Assembly (NCBI RefSeq): GCF_009707465.1
Contig: NZ_CP046120.1
Span: 1,889,501 to 1,953,500, forward strand
Reading direction: 5' to 3'
Origin: Novosphingobium sp. Gsoil 351
GTDB taxonomy: Bacteria; Pseudomonadota; Alphaproteobacteria; Sphingomonadales; Sphingomonadaceae
Length of the DNA: 64,000 nucleotides
Below are positions 33,346 to 41,006 of the stretch, one piece after another. The notes under the pieces are model-generated. The model ran no database searches, had not been told where the DNA came from, and saw nothing but the letters and a program-made list of their open reading frames with translations. Both the position numbers and the translations under genes were made by a program. Each line of letters begins with the position of its first letter. Within the stretch, counting starts at the first letter, position 1.

Positions 33346-34005
33346 TCAGCGACCGGGCGCGTTGCGCCGGGGATCGGTGTAGGAGAAAGCATTATCCGCG
33401 ATGGCCACGCCGTATCGCTGATTGGCGAGTCGGATCGTGGTGCGCTTGTTCTGCGAATCGAGCGCGACCCAGCTGGTCAGCTCCATTCCGCCCGGCGCGC
33501 CGGGATCCTTGACGAAGATCATCGTGATCACACCGTATTCGGGATGCTTGGCGTCGCGCACCTCGATGCTGGTCACCGCGGGATTGCCCGTCGCGATCAG
33601 GCGGCCATAGCGCGAGACGTCGCGCTTGGGATCGAGCAATGCGCCGAGCGGGCTGTTGCCGATCGGCCAGCGCTGGACCTGGCGGACTTCGTAATCGACC
33701 ATGGTTAGCGCCTTGCCGTCCGAAACTATCAGCAGCGGCACGCCTTTCTGGTACTGGAAGCGAATCTTGCCGGGACGCTTGAGCGTCATCTGGCCCGCCA
33801 GCCGCTGGCCGTTGCGGTCGGTCTGGGTAAAGTCCGCGGTCATCGTCGAGATGCCGCGCAGCGCGGCGACCGCCTGGTCGAGCTGGGAGCCGGAGCTTTG
33901 CGCCGCGAGCGGAGGGGCGAGCGCCGCGCCGGTGGCCGAAACGGCCAGCGCGGCCACGGCCAGCGACCGCAGCGGCTTGTCGAATAGGGTTTTACGTATG
34001 GTCAT
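33346..34005 (-). CDS. lolA: LolA-like outer-membrane lipoprotein carrier
   Basis: A 219-residue periplasmic protein: signal peptide with a hydrophobic core around 13-33 and a likely cleavage at ALAPPLAA-Q. The mature part shows the LolA fold signature: LRGISTMTADFTQTDRNGQ, then the beta strand pattern LKRPGKIRFQYQKGVPLLIVSDGKALTMVDYE in outline, and DPKRDVSRYG. LolA carries lipoproteins across the periplasm to LolB. Length is typical. A terminator lies about 190 bases downstream. The ATG 34005 begins the signal sequence. Confidence 0.9.
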   Translation of the reverse strand: MTIRKTLFDKPLRSLAVAALAVSATGAALAPPLAAQSSGSQLDQAVAALRGISTMTADFTQTDRNGQRLAGQMTLKRPGKIRFQYQKGVPLLIVSDGKALTMVDYEVRQVQRWPIGNSPLGALLDPKRDVSRYGRLIATGNPAVTSIEVRDAKHPEYGVITMIFVKDPGAPGGMELTSWVALDSQNKRTTIRLANQRYGVAIADNAFSYTDPRRNAPGR

Positions 34006-34077
34006 GGCCGGGGTCCTAGCAGGTCCGGCATTGAACTCGAACTGAACCGGCGGGTTCCCCGCGCCGGTCGCGCGCGA

Positions 34078-34245
34078 TCACTTGATCTTGGCTTCCTTGA
34101 ACTCGACATGCTTGCGCACGACGGGGTCGTACTTGCGGAAGGTCATCTTCTCGGTGGTGTTGCGCGGGTTCTTCTTGGTGACATAGAAGAAGCCGGTGTC
34201 CGCGGTGGAGACCAGGCGGATCTTGACGGTTGCTGACTTGGCCAT
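34078..34245 (-). CDS. rpmG: Large-subunit ribosomal protein bL33
   Basis: A 55-residue ribosomal protein, exactly the usual length. It begins [20 protein letters not shown] and contains [19 protein letters not shown] in the order found in bL33 of the cysteine-free type, ending [12 protein letters not shown] lies six bases before ATG 34245. The Cys pairs of the zinc-binding bL33 form are absent, so it does not depend on zinc. It lies between the lolA-like gene and ppk2 on the same strand. Confidence 0.96.
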   Translation of the reverse strand: MAKSATVKIRLVSTADTGFFYVTKKNPRNTTEKMTFRKYDPVVRKHVEFKEAKIK

Positions 34246-34331
34246 CGGAAGTCCTGACGCTTAGAAATGAAACGGGCGGCACGCGCGCGCCGCCGACAGG
34301 CCGCGGCCCTTGCCCCGCGAGGCCATCGAAG

Positions 34332-35129
34332 TCAACCCGAGTCGTTGTCTTTGGGCGGAGCAAACGCCGGTATCGGGCGGAGCCTGCCATAGCGTTCGAC
34401 CTGCGGTTCGTGGCCCAGTGGCGTGAGCTCGAGCGGCGGGTCTTCCACCGCGGTATCGGGCAGGCGGTCGATCAGGTCGCGGATCAGCGTCAGCCGCCCG
34501 CGGCGCTGGTCGTTAAAATCGACCAGCGTCCACGGCGCGAACTTGGTGTGGGTGGCTTTCAGCATCGCCTCGCGCGCTTCGGTATAGGCCTCGTACTTGT
34601 CGCGCGCGGCCAGGTCGATCGGCGACAGCTTCCAGCGCTTCAGCGGATCCTCGAGGCGATCCCTCAGGCGCTTTTCCTGGAGTTCCTGATCGGTGGTCAG
34701 CCAGTACTTGAACAGCAGGATGCCGTCGTCGACCAGGCCCTTCTCGAACGCGGGAGCCTGGGAGAGGAAGGCCTGGACCTGGTCCGGCTTGGCGAAGCCC
34801 ATGACGTGCTCGACCCCGGCGCGGTTGTACCAGCTGCGGTCGAACAGGACGATCTCACCCTTGCTGGGGAGGTGCTCGGCGTAGCGCTGGAAATACCATT
34901 GCCCGGCCTCGTGCTCGGTCGGCTTGGGCAGGGCGACGATGTGGCACTGGCGCGGGTTGAGCTGCGACGAGACCGCGCCGATCGCCCCGCCCTTGCCCGC
35001 GGTGTCGCGGCCCTCGAACAGCACCACGATCCGCGCCCCCGTCGCCGCCGCCCACCGCGCCACGCCGACGAGTTCGCGCTGCATCGGTTCGAGCAGCTTG
35101 GCGTACTTGTGCTTCTTGAGCTTCTTCAT
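34332..35129 (-). CDS. ppk2: Polyphosphate kinase 2
   Basis: A 265-residue PPK2-class kinase that uses polyphosphate to phosphorylate nucleoside diphosphates (or the reverse). Walker A is FEGRDTAGKGG, the lid and Walker B region is VLFDRSWYNRAGVEHVMGF, and the family motifs QLNPRQCHIVALPKPTE and DFNDQRRGRL follow. ATG 35129 has GGAAGGGG just upstream and begins the basic KKLKKHK segment. Single-domain length fits the class I group. It is divergent from phhA, whose start is about 110 bases away. Confidence 0.93.
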   Translation of the reverse strand: MKKLKKHKYAKLLEPMQRELVGVARWAAATGARIVVLFEGRDTAGKGGAIGAVSSQLNPRQCHIVALPKPTEHEAGQWYFQRYAEHLPSKGEIVLFDRSWYNRAGVEHVMGFAKPDQVQAFLSQAPAFEKGLVDDGILLFKYWLTTDQELQEKRLRDRLEDPLKRWKLSPIDLAARDKYEAYTEAREAMLKATHTKFAPWTLVDFNDQRRGRLTLIRDLIDRLPDTAVEDPPLELTPLGHEPQVERYGRLRPIPAFAPPKDNDSG

Positions 35130-35240
35130 CGCCGCCCCTTCCGAGTCGCAACACGCCATGCTGGGCCAGCCACGCAGGTTTCGCAATTCTCGCCGGTTTG
35201 CCGGGCGGCACGGCACCTGCTAGAAGTTGCAACCGAAACC

Positions 35241-36179
35241 ATGGCCACGATCGATCTTCCCGAAGCCGACTTTGCGGCGCTGCCAGCCATGGACGGCGGC
35301 GTCTTCACCGCGCCGCTGCAGCGCCCCGCTCATCTCGGCGAGGACTGGCTCGAGCCGGCCCAGCGCGACTACGCCAGCGACGAGCACGCGATCTGGGACG
35401 AGCTCTACGCGCGGCAGATGGACGTGCTCCCCGGCCGCGCAGCCGGTGCGTTCCTAGCGGGCACGCAGAAGCTGGCGCTGGGACGCGGCGGCGTGCCCGA
35501 ATTTGCCCGGCTCAGCCGCGAACTCGGCGCGCTGACCGGCTGGAGCGTCGTGCCGGTGCCGATGCTGATCCCGGACCACGTGTTCTTCTGGCACCTTGCC
35601 AACCGGCGCTTTCCCGCGGGCAACTTCATCCGCAGCCGCGAGACCTTCGACTACATCGAGGAACCCGACGTGTTCCACGACGTGTTCGGTCACGTGCCGA
35701 TGCTCGCCGATCCGGTCTATGCCGATTACATGCAGGCCTATGGCCGCGCCGGGTGGAAGGCGATGCGCTATAACCGGCTGAAGGCGCTGGGCTCGCTCTA
35801 CTGGTACACGGTGGAGTTCGGGCTGATCATGGAGGGCGACGGCCTGCGCGCCTATGGCGCGGGGATTCTGTCCGGCCCGACCGAGGCGGTGTTCGCGCTC
35901 GAGGCGCAATCGCCCAACCGGATTTTCCTCAATGTCGACCGGGTGATGCGCACCGGCTACGTGATTGACGATCTTCAGCCGACCTACTTCGTGATCGAGA
36001 GCCTGAACGACCTTTACCACCAGACCGTCGATCGCGATTTCGACCGGCTGTACCGCTCGCTCAATCCCGGCTTCACCTATGCCAACACCGCGGTGATCGA
36101 CATCGACGACGTGCTGCACCGGGGCACCCAGGAGTATTTTCTGCGCGGCGGAAGGGCGTCGGGGGCGACGCCGGTTTAG
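35241..36179 (+). CDS. phhA: Phenylalanine 4-monooxygenase
   Basis: A 312-residue pterin-dependent aromatic amino acid hydroxylase converting phenylalanine to tyrosine. The iron ligands are His146 and His151 (FHDVFGHVP) and Glu192 (TVEFGL); the pterin loop and the PVPMLIPDHVFFWHLANRRFP region are intact. There is no regulatory ACT domain, as usual for bacterial forms. ATG 35241 starts the chain; the first conserved block begins near residue 45. No pterin-carbinolamine dehydratase gene is adjacent. Confidence 0.96.
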   Translation: MATIDLPEADFAALPAMDGGVFTAPLQRPAHLGEDWLEPAQRDYASDEHAIWDELYARQMDVLPGRAAGAFLAGTQKLALGRGGVPEFARLSRELGALTGWSVVPVPMLIPDHVFFWHLANRRFPAGNFIRSRETFDYIEEPDVFHDVFGHVPMLADPVYADYMQAYGRAGWKAMRYNRLKALGSLYWYTVEFGLIMEGDGLRAYGAGILSGPTEAVFALEAQSPNRIFLNVDRVMRTGYVIDDLQPTYFVIESLNDLYHQTVDRDFDRLYRSLNPGFTYANTAVIDIDDVLHRGTQEYFLRGGRASGATPV

Positions 36180-36196
36180 ACAACCGTTTCCCAGTT

Positions 36197-36213
36197 CCGC
36201 TCATGTCGAGCGG
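36197..36213. repeat. Short REP-like palindrome
   Basis: CCGCTCATGTCGAGCGG matches the outer part of the 31-bp repeat at 15276-15344 and lies just after the phhA stop. It is a second, shortened copy of the same dispersed repeat. Confidence 0.6.
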
Positions 36214-36231
36214 CTCACACGCATGTGGGCC

Positions 36232-36269
36232 CCGGAAAACGAAAACGGCGCCGGATCGCTCCGGCGCCG
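36232..36269 (-). terminator. Rho-independent terminator of the small lipoprotein gene
   Basis: A perfect 10-bp stem (36246-36255 with 36260-36269) around TCGC, followed on the minus strand by TTTT-CG-TTTT (36245-36236). It lies about 30 bases after the stop of the minus-strand lipoprotein gene. Confidence 0.88.
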
Positions 36270-36296
36270 CTCGTGACGGTAGTCGAAAGCTGCGGG

Positions 36297-36605
36297 TCAG
36301 CCCGGCGCGCCGCCGTCCTTCTTGTCGGCAGCGTCTTCCATGGCGTCGGCCTTCTTCTCGCCCGCATCGCGGACGGCGTCGGCCTTCTCTTCCATCTTGT
36401 TCTCGGCCGGAGTGTCCACGCCGTCGGTCTTGGTGTCCATCGCGTCGGCCTGGTTTTCCATCGCATCGGCGGTGGCGTCCGCGGCGTCGCGGGTGGCTTC
36501 GGCAGCGGCTTCGGTCGCATTCTCGGACTTGCTGTCGCACGCGGCGACGCTCAGCCCGAGGGCGGCGATCGAGGCGAGCATGGCGCTCTTGGCAATAATC
36601 TTCAT
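36297..36605 (-). CDS. Small Ala/Asp/Glu/Lys-rich lipoprotein
   Basis: A 102-residue lipoprotein: signal ending LSVAAC (Cys23), then a low-complexity helix-forming chain with recurring A-x-A-D-A-M/T and EKKADAMEDAADK units. No family is recognised. Its design (short signal, lipobox, long charged helical repeat) matches the lipoprotein at 13502-13801, and the two may be paralogues. GGGGAAG precedes ATG 36605. It is followed by a strong terminator and preceded by the terminator of the GlsB-like gene, so it is a single-gene unit. Confidence 0.75.
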   Translation of the reverse strand: MKIIAKSAMLASIAALGLSVAACDSKSENATEAAAEATRDAADATADAMENQADAMDTKTDGVDTPAENKMEEKADAVRDAGEKKADAMEDAADKKDGGAPG

Positions 36606-36621
36606 CGTGTCTTCCCCTTCA

Positions 36622-36656
36622 AGAAAAGGGGACGGTGGAGATTAACCCACCGTCCC
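36622..36656 (-). terminator. Rho-independent terminator of the GlsB-like gene
   Basis: A 10-bp stem (36629-36638 with 36647-36656) is followed on the minus strand by CTTTT-CTT. It lies about 25 bases after the stop of the GlsB-like gene and just upstream of the lipoprotein gene. Confidence 0.8.
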
Positions 36657-36680
36657 GTTGGTGTTGCAGCAATCCGGTGT

Positions 36681-36950
36681 TTAACGCACCGAACCGCGGC
36701 GGACGAGATTGACGATCGCAAGCAGCACGACCGCGCCGAGGAACGAAACCAGCAGCGACGAAACACTGAAGTCGCCGTTCCAGATGTTGCCGCCACCGAT
36801 GAGCGGGTTGAGCAGGAGACCGGCCAGAACCGCGCCGACAATGCCGACGATCACGTTCAGCAAAATGCCCTGCTGGCCATCGGTGCGCATCACGATGCTG
36901 GCGAGCCAGCCGAGAATTCCCCCGACGATGATGAGGATGATGATGCCCAT
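36681..36950 (-). CDS. GlsB/YeaQ/YmgE family stress-associated membrane protein
   Basis: An 89-residue protein with three hydrophobic segments separated by Gly turns: IIILIIVGGILGWLASIVM, GILLNVIVGIVGAVLAGLLL and SLLVSFLGAVVLLAIVNL. The pattern is that of the transglycosylase-associated GlsB/YeaQ family, small membrane proteins often induced by stress; despite the name no enzyme activity is shown. Length fits the family. It is framed by its own terminator downstream and a 100-base promoter region upstream. Confidence 0.9.
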   Translation of the reverse strand: MGIIILIIVGGILGWLASIVMRTDGQQGILLNVIVGIVGAVLAGLLLNPLIGGGNIWNGDFSVSSLLVSFLGAVVLLAIVNLVRRGSVR

Positions 36951-37050
36951 GGTGTGCTTCCCTTCGATTGGTGTGTCGGGGCAGAAACCGGGGCCGGGTC
37001 ATTTGGTTCCTTAATTGCGGTGAACCGTTGCTGCACGAAGCAGCGGCAAG

Positions 37051-37866
37051 TCAACCGTTTCGCAGCAGCAACCACGCAACTGCGGCGGTCCCCGCGAGGA
37101 TTCGATACCACGCGAACGGCGCAAAACCGGCGCGGCTGACGTAGGCGACGAACACCTTGATCACCGCCAGCGCCACCACGAACGCGACGATAAAGCCGAC
37201 CGCGATCTGCATCCAGCCGACCCCGGCACCCGTGGCCAGGGCATCGCGATGATCGAGCAGTTCGAGCGTCGAGGCGCCAAGCATCGTCGGCACCGCAAGG
37301 AAGAAGCTGAACTCCGCCGCGGTGCGCCGCTCGATTCCCATCGCCAGCGCGCCCATGATCGTGGCTCCCGAGCGGCTGACCCCGGGAATCATCGCCACGC
37401 ACTGCGCCAGCCCCACCCCCAACGCCTGCTTGAGCGGCAGTTGGCCGATCCCGGTTGCCGGCCCAGGCTTGGCGATCCGTTCGATCGCCAGGATCGCGAT
37501 TCCGCCCGCGATCAGCGCCCAGGCGACGATCGCCGGCGAGCCGAGCATCACGTCGATCTGGTCCTTGAACGCCAGCCCGAGCACGGCCGAGGGCAGGAAC
37601 GCCGCCAGCAGGTTGCGCAGGAAGCGCAGCGAAATCGGCTCCAGCCGCAGGATGCCCCAGCCCACCGCCCAGAACGTGCGCCAGTATTGCACCACCACCG
37701 CCAGGATCGCGCCGAGCTGGATCACGACGTTGAAGGTCGCCCAGGTTTCGGCATCGAAACCGAGCAGTTCGGTGGCGAGGATCAGGTGGCCGGTCGAGGA
37801 GACCGGAATGAACTCGGTGACGCCCTCGACGATGCCGAGGAGGATGGCGGTTACGATGGAATCCAT
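37051..37866 (-). CDS. uppP: Undecaprenyl-diphosphate phosphatase (BacA/UppP)
   Basis: A 271-residue membrane phosphatase that recycles undecaprenyl pyrophosphate for peptidoglycan and other envelope polymers. Signature one is GIVEGVTEFIPVSSTGHLIL with the active Glu and Ser residues; signature two is IPGVSRSGATIMGALAMG with the active Arg. Eight hydrophobic segments are visible. Over-production gives bacitracin resistance in other bacteria. ATG 37866 is at the usual family start. It has 35 bases to the upstream isomerase gene on the same strand, so co-transcription is likely. Confidence 0.96.
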   Translation of the reverse strand: MDSIVTAILLGIVEGVTEFIPVSSTGHLILATELLGFDAETWATFNVVIQLGAILAVVVQYWRTFWAVGWGILRLEPISLRFLRNLLAAFLPSAVLGLAFKDQIDVMLGSPAIVAWALIAGGIAILAIERIAKPGPATGIGQLPLKQALGVGLAQCVAMIPGVSRSGATIMGALAMGIERRTAAEFSFFLAVPTMLGASTLELLDHRDALATGAGVGWMQIAVGFIVAFVVALAVIKVFVAYVSRAGFAPFAWYRILAGTAAVAWLLLRNG

Positions 37867-37900
37867 GGGCCGCGCTGGTGGCCCGCGGCGAGTCGCGCCG

Positions 37901-38521
37901 TCAAGCTGCTTGCGGTGAACGCTTGCGGATAAGCGCGGCTTCCACCAGCGGCAGGCGATCGTTGCCGAAATACATGTCGTCGCCGTTGACGAACATGCTC
38001 GGGCTGCCGAACCCGCCGCGCGCGATCAGCTCGTCGGTGTTGGTGCGCAGTTGCGCCTTGATCGGATCGCTGCGGGCCTCGGCGAAAACAGCCTCGGGCT
38101 CCTCCCCCTGCGCCGCGATCAGCGGGGCGAGCACCGCGGGATCGGCAAGATCGCGCTCGTGCGCCCACAGCGCGTCGAACGCCGCGAAGGCGAACGGCTC
38201 AAGCTTGCCCCGCGCCTGCATCGCCAGCGCCACGCGCATCGCCAGCACCGCGTTGACGGGGTGGCCGCAGGCGGGCGGGAAATGGATTTCGAGACCCGCC
38301 AGACGCGCCCAGTCCTGCAAGTCCTTGTCCATGTAGCGGGCCTTGGCGGGGACCGGGTTGGCGCGGGTTTCGTAAATCGCCTGATTGACCGCGTTGAACA
38401 CTCCGCCGACCAGGATCGGGCGCCAGACGATCTCGGCACCATGCCGCTTCGCCATCGGAACCAGGTTGTGCACCGCCAGCCAGGTCCACGGACTGGTGAG
38501 GTCGAAAAACAGCTCGATCAT
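37901..38521 (-). CDS. DsbA-fold 2-hydroxychromene-2-carboxylate isomerase family protein
   Basis: A 206-residue member of the DsbA/kappa-GST group to which 2-hydroxychromene-2-carboxylate isomerase (NahD) belongs. The first strand-turn IELFFDLTSPWTWLA holds the Ser that interacts with glutathione, and the C-terminal RGGFGSPSMFVNGDDMYFGNDRL is the family hallmark. No CXXC is present. NahD acts in naphthalene breakdown, but the family is wider and no aromatic-degradation genes are near, so the actual substrate is uncertain. It lies in a minus-strand run between the M13 peptidase gene and uppP. Confidence 0.88.
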   Translation of the reverse strand: MIELFFDLTSPWTWLAVHNLVPMAKRHGAEIVWRPILVGGVFNAVNQAIYETRANPVPAKARYMDKDLQDWARLAGLEIHFPPACGHPVNAVLAMRVALAMQARGKLEPFAFAAFDALWAHERDLADPAVLAPLIAAQGEEPEAVFAEARSDPIKAQLRTNTDELIARGGFGSPSMFVNGDDMYFGNDRLPLVEAALIRKRSPQAA

Positions 38522-38575
38522 CGGCGCAGCAAAGGCCTGCGGACGGCGCCTGTCAACGCCGCCCGCTGCATGACC

Positions 38576-40711
38576 TCACCAGATGTGCACGCGGTCCTTG
38601 GGCGCCAGGTACAGCTTGTCGCCGGGCTTGATGGCGAACGCCTTGTACCATGGGTCGAAGTTGCGCAGCACTTCGTTGATCCGCGCCTTGTCGGGCGAGT
38701 GCGGGTCGGTCTGCATGATCTGGCGCTGGAATTCCGGCCGAAACAGCGTGCGCTGGTGCTGGGCATAGGAGATGAAGAACCGTTGGTCGCCGGTCAGCCC
38801 GTCGATCACCGGCGCCTTCTTGCCCTTGAGCGAGAGGTGATAGGCCTTGTAGGCCATCGAAATCCCGCCGAGATCGCCGATGTTCTCGCCCAGCGTCAGC
38901 CGCCCGTTGATGCAGGTCTTGCCCTCGTCGAGCGGGCAGAAGGCATCGTACTGCTGGATCAGGCGCTCGGTCAGCCCGTCGAAGGTCTTGCGGTCCTGCT
39001 CGGTCCACCAGTTGGACAGCGCGCCGGTGGGACCGAAGCGCGAACCCTGGTCGTCGAAGCCGTGGCCGATCTCGTGGCCGATGGTCGCACCGATTGCGCC
39101 ATAGTTGATCGCCGGATCGGCGGTCGGGCTGAACATCGGCGCCTGGAGATAGGCCGCGGGGAAGACGATCTCGTTGGCGCTGGGGTTGTAGTAGGCGTTG
39201 ACCGTCTGCGGGCTCATGAACCATTCGCTGCGGTCGACCGGGCCATGGAGCCGGGCGAGATCGTACTTCCACGCCCAATCGGCGGTCGCGACCCGATTGG
39301 CGAGCGGCTGGCCGGGCTGGATCGTCAGACCATCATAAGTCTTGAACTTGTCCGGGTAGCCGATCTTGACCGAGATCGCGTCGAGCTTGGCCTTGGCGGT
39401 CGCCCTCGTCGCCGGGGTCATCCACGGCAGTTCTGCCAGATTCGCCGCCTGCGCCGCGCGCAAGTTGGCGACCAGCTCGATCATCGCCGCCTTGCTCGAA
39501 GCGGGGAAGTGGCGGTCGACATAGATTTTGCCGATCCCCTCGCCCAGCTGGTTCTGCACCGCGGCGACCGCACGCTCCCAGCGCTGGCGCTGGACTTTGC
39601 GGCCCTGGAGGTACTGGCCGTAGAAGGCGAAGTTGGCGGCATCGATATCGCTGGGCAGGATATCGGCGTTGCTGGCGATGAACCGGCTTGCCATCCACGC
39701 CTTGAGCACCGGCAGCGGGGTCGCGCTCACCAGCTTGAGCATCGCCGGGAAGCCGCCGCCCAGCTTCGCACGCTGTTCGGGGGTCAGTCCGGCCGCGGTC
39801 GCCTGCTCGTCGGTCGGCAGGATATTGGCGACGTTGAACTTGTCGGTCGGCGCCAGCCCGTTCTGCGCCATGAACCGCGCGATCGGGAAGTTGCCCGACA
39901 GCGCGATCAGCTCCGCCCCGGTCATCGGGTGATCGGTCAGCAGCGGGTTGCGGCGCAGCGCGCGGTCCCACGAAATCTCGGCGATCTGGCGCTCGAAGCC
40001 ATAGACCGCCTCGGCGGTCGCCTTGGGATTGGCGTCGCCCGCCTTGCCCAGGAAGAACGCCAGCAAGTCCTTGTACTTGGAACGCATTTCCAGGTTGCGC
40101 GGGTTGTCGATCAGGTAGTTGTCGCGATCGGGCAGGCCAAGTCCGCCCATGCCGACACCGACCTCGTACTTGTCGGGATCGGCGTTGCTCGCGCCGATGC
40201 CGAAGCCCAGCGGCGCGGGATAGCCCGGCTTGCCCATCAGATCGAACAGCGCGTCTGCGGTCGGCGCGGCGGCGATGGCATCCAGGTACGGCTTGGCCGG
40301 GGCGAGGCCCGCGGCGTCGATCGCGGCAGTATCGAGATAAGCGGTATAGCTGTCGCCGATCCGCCGCTCGAGCGTGCCCGGCGCGGGGTTCGTGGTCGCC
40401 AGCTCCTCGACGATCTTGCGCACGTCGCGGTCCGAACCGAGGCGCAGATCGGTGACCACGCCGTAATAGGGAAACTGAGGCGGAATCGAGGTCGCGGCGG
40501 CCCACTTGCCGTTGACGTAAGCGTCGAAATCGTTGCCCGGGCGAACCGAGGTATCGAGTTCCGCCTTGTCGAACCCGATCTTGGTGTAGACCATCGGGGT
40601 GGGATCGACATACGCGGCGACCGTGGCGGCGGGCGTTGCGGTCTGCGCGCTGGCGGACGTGTAGGCGAGCAGCGATGCGGTCGCGGCGAGTGCGAAACCA
40701 AGACGATTCAT
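38576..40711 (-). CDS. M13 family zinc metallopeptidase (neprilysin-like), exported
   Basis: A 711-residue M13 peptidase: signal peptide of about 23 residues (cleavage SASA-QT), a large alpha-helical N-terminal domain, then the catalytic domain with the zinc site TIGHEIGHGFDDQG (His-Glu-x2-His), the third ligand Glu in LGENIGDLGG and the family motif NAYYNPSANEIVFPA. M13 enzymes cut peptides up to about 40 residues, in bacteria in the periplasm or outside. It ends with the short C-terminal KDRVHIW, typical of the family. ATG 40711 begins the signal peptide. Confidence 0.95.
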   Translation of the reverse strand: MNRLGFALAATASLLAYTSASAQTATPAATVAAYVDPTPMVYTKIGFDKAELDTSVRPGNDFDAYVNGKWAAATSIPPQFPYYGVVTDLRLGSDRDVRKIVEELATTNPAPGTLERRIGDSYTAYLDTAAIDAAGLAPAKPYLDAIAAAPTADALFDLMGKPGYPAPLGFGIGASNADPDKYEVGVGMGGLGLPDRDNYLIDNPRNLEMRSKYKDLLAFFLGKAGDANPKATAEAVYGFERQIAEISWDRALRRNPLLTDHPMTGAELIALSGNFPIARFMAQNGLAPTDKFNVANILPTDEQATAAGLTPEQRAKLGGGFPAMLKLVSATPLPVLKAWMASRFIASNADILPSDIDAANFAFYGQYLQGRKVQRQRWERAVAAVQNQLGEGIGKIYVDRHFPASSKAAMIELVANLRAAQAANLAELPWMTPATRATAKAKLDAISVKIGYPDKFKTYDGLTIQPGQPLANRVATADWAWKYDLARLHGPVDRSEWFMSPQTVNAYYNPSANEIVFPAAYLQAPMFSPTADPAINYGAIGATIGHEIGHGFDDQGSRFGPTGALSNWWTEQDRKTFDGLTERLIQQYDAFCPLDEGKTCINGRLTLGENIGDLGGISMAYKAYHLSLKGKKAPVIDGLTGDQRFFISYAQHQRTLFRPEFQRQIMQTDPHSPDKARINEVLRNFDPWYKAFAIKPGDKLYLAPKDRVHIW

Positions 40712-40837
40712 GCGGTCAGTCCCCGACGAATGCGGTTGAAAATGAAACCAATTCCAAGGCGCATGGGGCTGAAGCGGGTCTGAATGCAAGGTGGTTGGCA
40801 GATGATTGTGTGCGGTTGGTCGATTGAAAGCCGAGCC

Positions 40838-41004
40838 CTTCGCCTCTCCCCTGGCGGGAGAGGATAGCGACGCTTGCTCCGCAGGAGCTAGCACAGCTTG
40901 GTGACGGGGCGAGGCGGGCGTGCCGTCAGTCCCCCTCGCCAACTTCGCCCAGCGAGCAAGCCGCAGGTCTCCGTATCCTCTCCCGCCAGGGGGAGAGGCG
41001 AAGG
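40838..41004. repeat. Inverted repeat pair flanking about 105 bases
   Basis: The arm at 40838-40868 (CCTTCGCCTCTCCCC and on) recurs inverted at 40973-41004 with small differences, and each arm is itself palindromic around CTGGCGGGAGAGG. The interior has no gene. It fills most of the 295-base gap between the M13 gene and the ABC transporter gene. It is probably another family of dispersed repeat; a terminator role for the ABC gene is unlikely because no T run follows. Confidence 0.6.
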
Positions 41005-41006
41005 AA

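Noticed and set aside
38051..40783. 910-codon open frame opposite the M13 peptidase and isomerase genes
   Set aside because: It spans two well-supported minus-strand genes, has no recognisable motif and shows shadow-type composition.
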